Shown in pieces: positions 4,727 to 5,963 of a stretch of 5,963 nt of DNA (positions are counted from its first letter, which is position 1; each line of letters starts with the position of its first letter). The stretch is taken from positions 1-5,963 of the forward strand of contig CAZNYK010000184.1 of assembly GCA_964577215.1 (NCBI GenBank). Direction: 5' to 3'. The notes below the pieces were generated by a model that worked only from the letters and a program-made list of their open reading frames with translations, was not told where the DNA came from and did no database searches. The translations under genes were made by a program, and so were the position numbers. Source of the DNA: UBA2329 sp964577215 (lineage in GTDB: Bacteria; Bacteroidota; Bacteroidia; Chitinophagales; Saprospiraceae).

Positions 4727-5926
4727 ATGCAGCTCCGCCGGCTTTTTCTCGAACACGTAGCTCAAACCAGCCCCTTCCCGCTGGGATTGGAGATAGCGCG
4801 CGCCGAGGGCATGTACCTGTACGATGCCGCCGGTAAAGCCTACATGGACCTCATCGCCGGTATCGGCGTGAGCAGCTTGGGGCACCGGCACCCGGCAGTA
4901 GTGGAAGCGATCAAGACACAGGCCGACCGCTACCTGCACACCATGGTATATGGAGAATTCGTGCTGGGGCCGCAGGCCCGCCTGGCAGCGCGTTTAGCAG
5001 AATGCCTGCCGGAAGGTTTGGACAATGTATATTTCGTGAACTCCGGGACAGAGGCTGCCGAAGGCGCCATGAAATTGGCCAAGCGCTACACCGGCCGCGC
5101 AGAGATCGTAGCCTGCCGCAAGGCCTACCACGGCAGCACGCAAGGCGCGGCGAGCCTGATGTCGCCCACCGATTTCACGCAAGGCTACCACCCGCTGCTG
5201 CCCGGCATCCGGCATATTGAATTCAACTGCACGCACTGCCTGCAACAGATCACCCGGCATACCGCCGCCGTCGTCATCGAGCCCGTGCAGGCGGAGTGGG
5301 GCGTGCGCAAGCCTCATGGCGACTACCTGCAACAATTGCGCCGCCGCTGCGACGAAACCGGCGCCCTGCTCATCCTGGACGAGATACAAACCGGCTTCGG
5401 GCGCACGGGCACGCTCTTTGCCTTCGAGCAATACGGCATCGTACCCGATATATTGCTGTTGGCCAAAGGCATGGGCGGCGGCATGCCCATCGGGGCTTTC
5501 ATCGCGCCCAGGCGCATCATGCAGGCCCTCAGCGAAAACCCCATATTGGGGCATATCACTACGTTCGGCGGGCACCCGGTAAGTTGCGCGGCTGCATTGG
5601 CCACGCTGGAAACTCTCCTCGCAAGCGATCTCATCGCCCAGGTGAAAGCTAAGGAAGCGCTGTTCCGCTCCCTGCTGCGCCACCCGGCCATCGTGGAAGT
5701 GCGCAGCGCCGGACTGCTCATGGCCGTAGAACTCGACAGCTTCGATACCGTGCAGCGCGTCATTCGCCATTGCTTAGATGAAGGCCTGCTTATAGACTGG
5801 TTTTTGTTCAACAACCGGAGCCTGCGCATTGCGCCGCCGTTGGTGATAAATGAGGAGGAAATAAAGAGGGCGTGTGAGGTGATATTAGCCGGAGTTGAAA
5901 TGACATTCAGAAGACCGAATACCTGA
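4727..5926 (+). CDS. Class III PLP-dependent aminotransferase (acetylornithine/4-aminobutyrate aminotransferase-like)
   Basis: This is a complete 399-residue cytosolic enzyme of fold type I, transferring an amino group from an amine or omega-amino acid to a 2-oxo acid. Visible landmarks: NSGTEA (105-110, cofactor phosphate), AYHGST (133-138, aromatic stacking on the cofactor), VVIEPVQAE (182-190), LILDEIQTGFGRTG (215-228, with Asp218 at the pyridine nitrogen), LAKGMGGG (245-252, with Lys247 the Schiff-base lysine), TTFGGHPVSCAA (278-289) and LRIAPPL (366-372, Arg367 for substrate carboxylate). Length is normal for the class. The sequence resembles a conserved Bacteroidota type usually annotated only as aspartate aminotransferase family, so I do not assign argD; no arginine genes are nearby. 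A CxxC (Cys168-Cys171) lies in a region not normally catalytic. The ATG at 4727 matches the usual N-terminus of this type as I remember it; AAGG lies only two bases upstream, so ribosome binding is weak. Confidence 0.93.
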   Translation: MQLRRLFLEHVAQTSPFPLGLEIARAEGMYLYDAAGKAYMDLIAGIGVSSLGHRHPAVVEAIKTQADRYLHTMVYGEFVLGPQARLAARLAECLPEGLDNVYFVNSGTEAAEGAMKLAKRYTGRAEIVACRKAYHGSTQGAASLMSPTDFTQGYHPLLPGIRHIEFNCTHCLQQITRHTAAVVIEPVQAEWGVRKPHGDYLQQLRRRCDETGALLILDEIQTGFGRTGTLFAFEQYGIVPDILLLAKGMGGGMPIGAFIAPRRIMQALSENPILGHITTFGGHPVSCAAALATLETLLASDLIAQVKAKEALFRSLLRHPAIVEVRSAGLLMAVELDSFDTVQRVIRHCLDEGLLIDWFLFNNRSLRIAPPLVINEEEIKRACEVILAGVEMTFRRPNT

Positions 5927-5963
5927 TTTCCAGGTAAGAAAAACCCAAAGAGCTATCACAAAA

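Noticed and set aside
4154..4939. Minus-strand 261-codon open frame
   Set aside because: It runs through the N gap and the octamer and 38-bp repeats and overlaps the start of the aminotransferase antisense; it is repeat read-through, not a gene.
4994..5770. Minus-strand 258-codon open frame
   Set aside because: Antisense shadow of the aminotransferase in GC-rich DNA with no domain of its own.
4727..5926. Naming the aminotransferase argD or gabT
   Set aside because: Shared class III motifs do not fix the substrate, and no arginine or 4-aminobutyrate pathway gene is nearby.
5921..5935. Terminator hairpin (ACCTG/CAGGT) at the end of the aminotransferase gene
   Set aside because: Only five pairs, it overlaps the stop codon and no T-run follows.

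Overview
The window looks like a draft chromosomal segment from the phylum Bacteroidota, probably a moderately GC-rich Saprospiria-like lineage. The evidence is the large TonB-dependent receptor with an N-terminal carboxypeptidase-regulatory-like domain, the absence of strong Shine-Dalgarno sites, a class III aminotransferase closely resembling a type I remember from Bacteroidota, and intergenic repeats of a style I associate with that phylum. The lineage is inferred from protein features only. A run of exactly 100 N marks a scaffold join.

Layout: 1-169 holds an elaborate compound inverted repeat (28-111) and no gene. 170-877 (minus strand) encodes a lipid-anchored GH25 muramidase. 878-1277 is a 400-bp divergent intergenic region: AT-rich next to the muramidase, then an 18-bp near-perfect palindrome (1081-1098), then a run of three predicted hairpins (1153-1259) ending 18 nt before the next start codon. 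1278-4175 (plus) encodes a complete 965-residue TonB-dependent receptor with no SusD-type partner in view. 4176-4726 is a repeat-packed spacer containing the assembly gap, a 29-bp duplication on both sides of it, an octamer tandem array interrupted by two copies of a 32-nt module, and two consecutive imperfect dyads. 4727-5926 (plus) encodes a complete class III PLP aminotransferase. 5927-5963 holds nothing recognisable.

The three proteins do not form an obvious pathway. The muramidase and receptor are both envelope proteins and are divergently transcribed, so the shared upstream region could co-regulate them. The aminotransferase is a cytosolic metabolic enzyme separated from the receptor by the repeat island and is probably its own transcription unit. 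No defence system, mobile-element gene or CRISPR array is visible. The least explained content is non-coding: the structured receptor leader and the layered repeats and dyads upstream of the aminotransferase.
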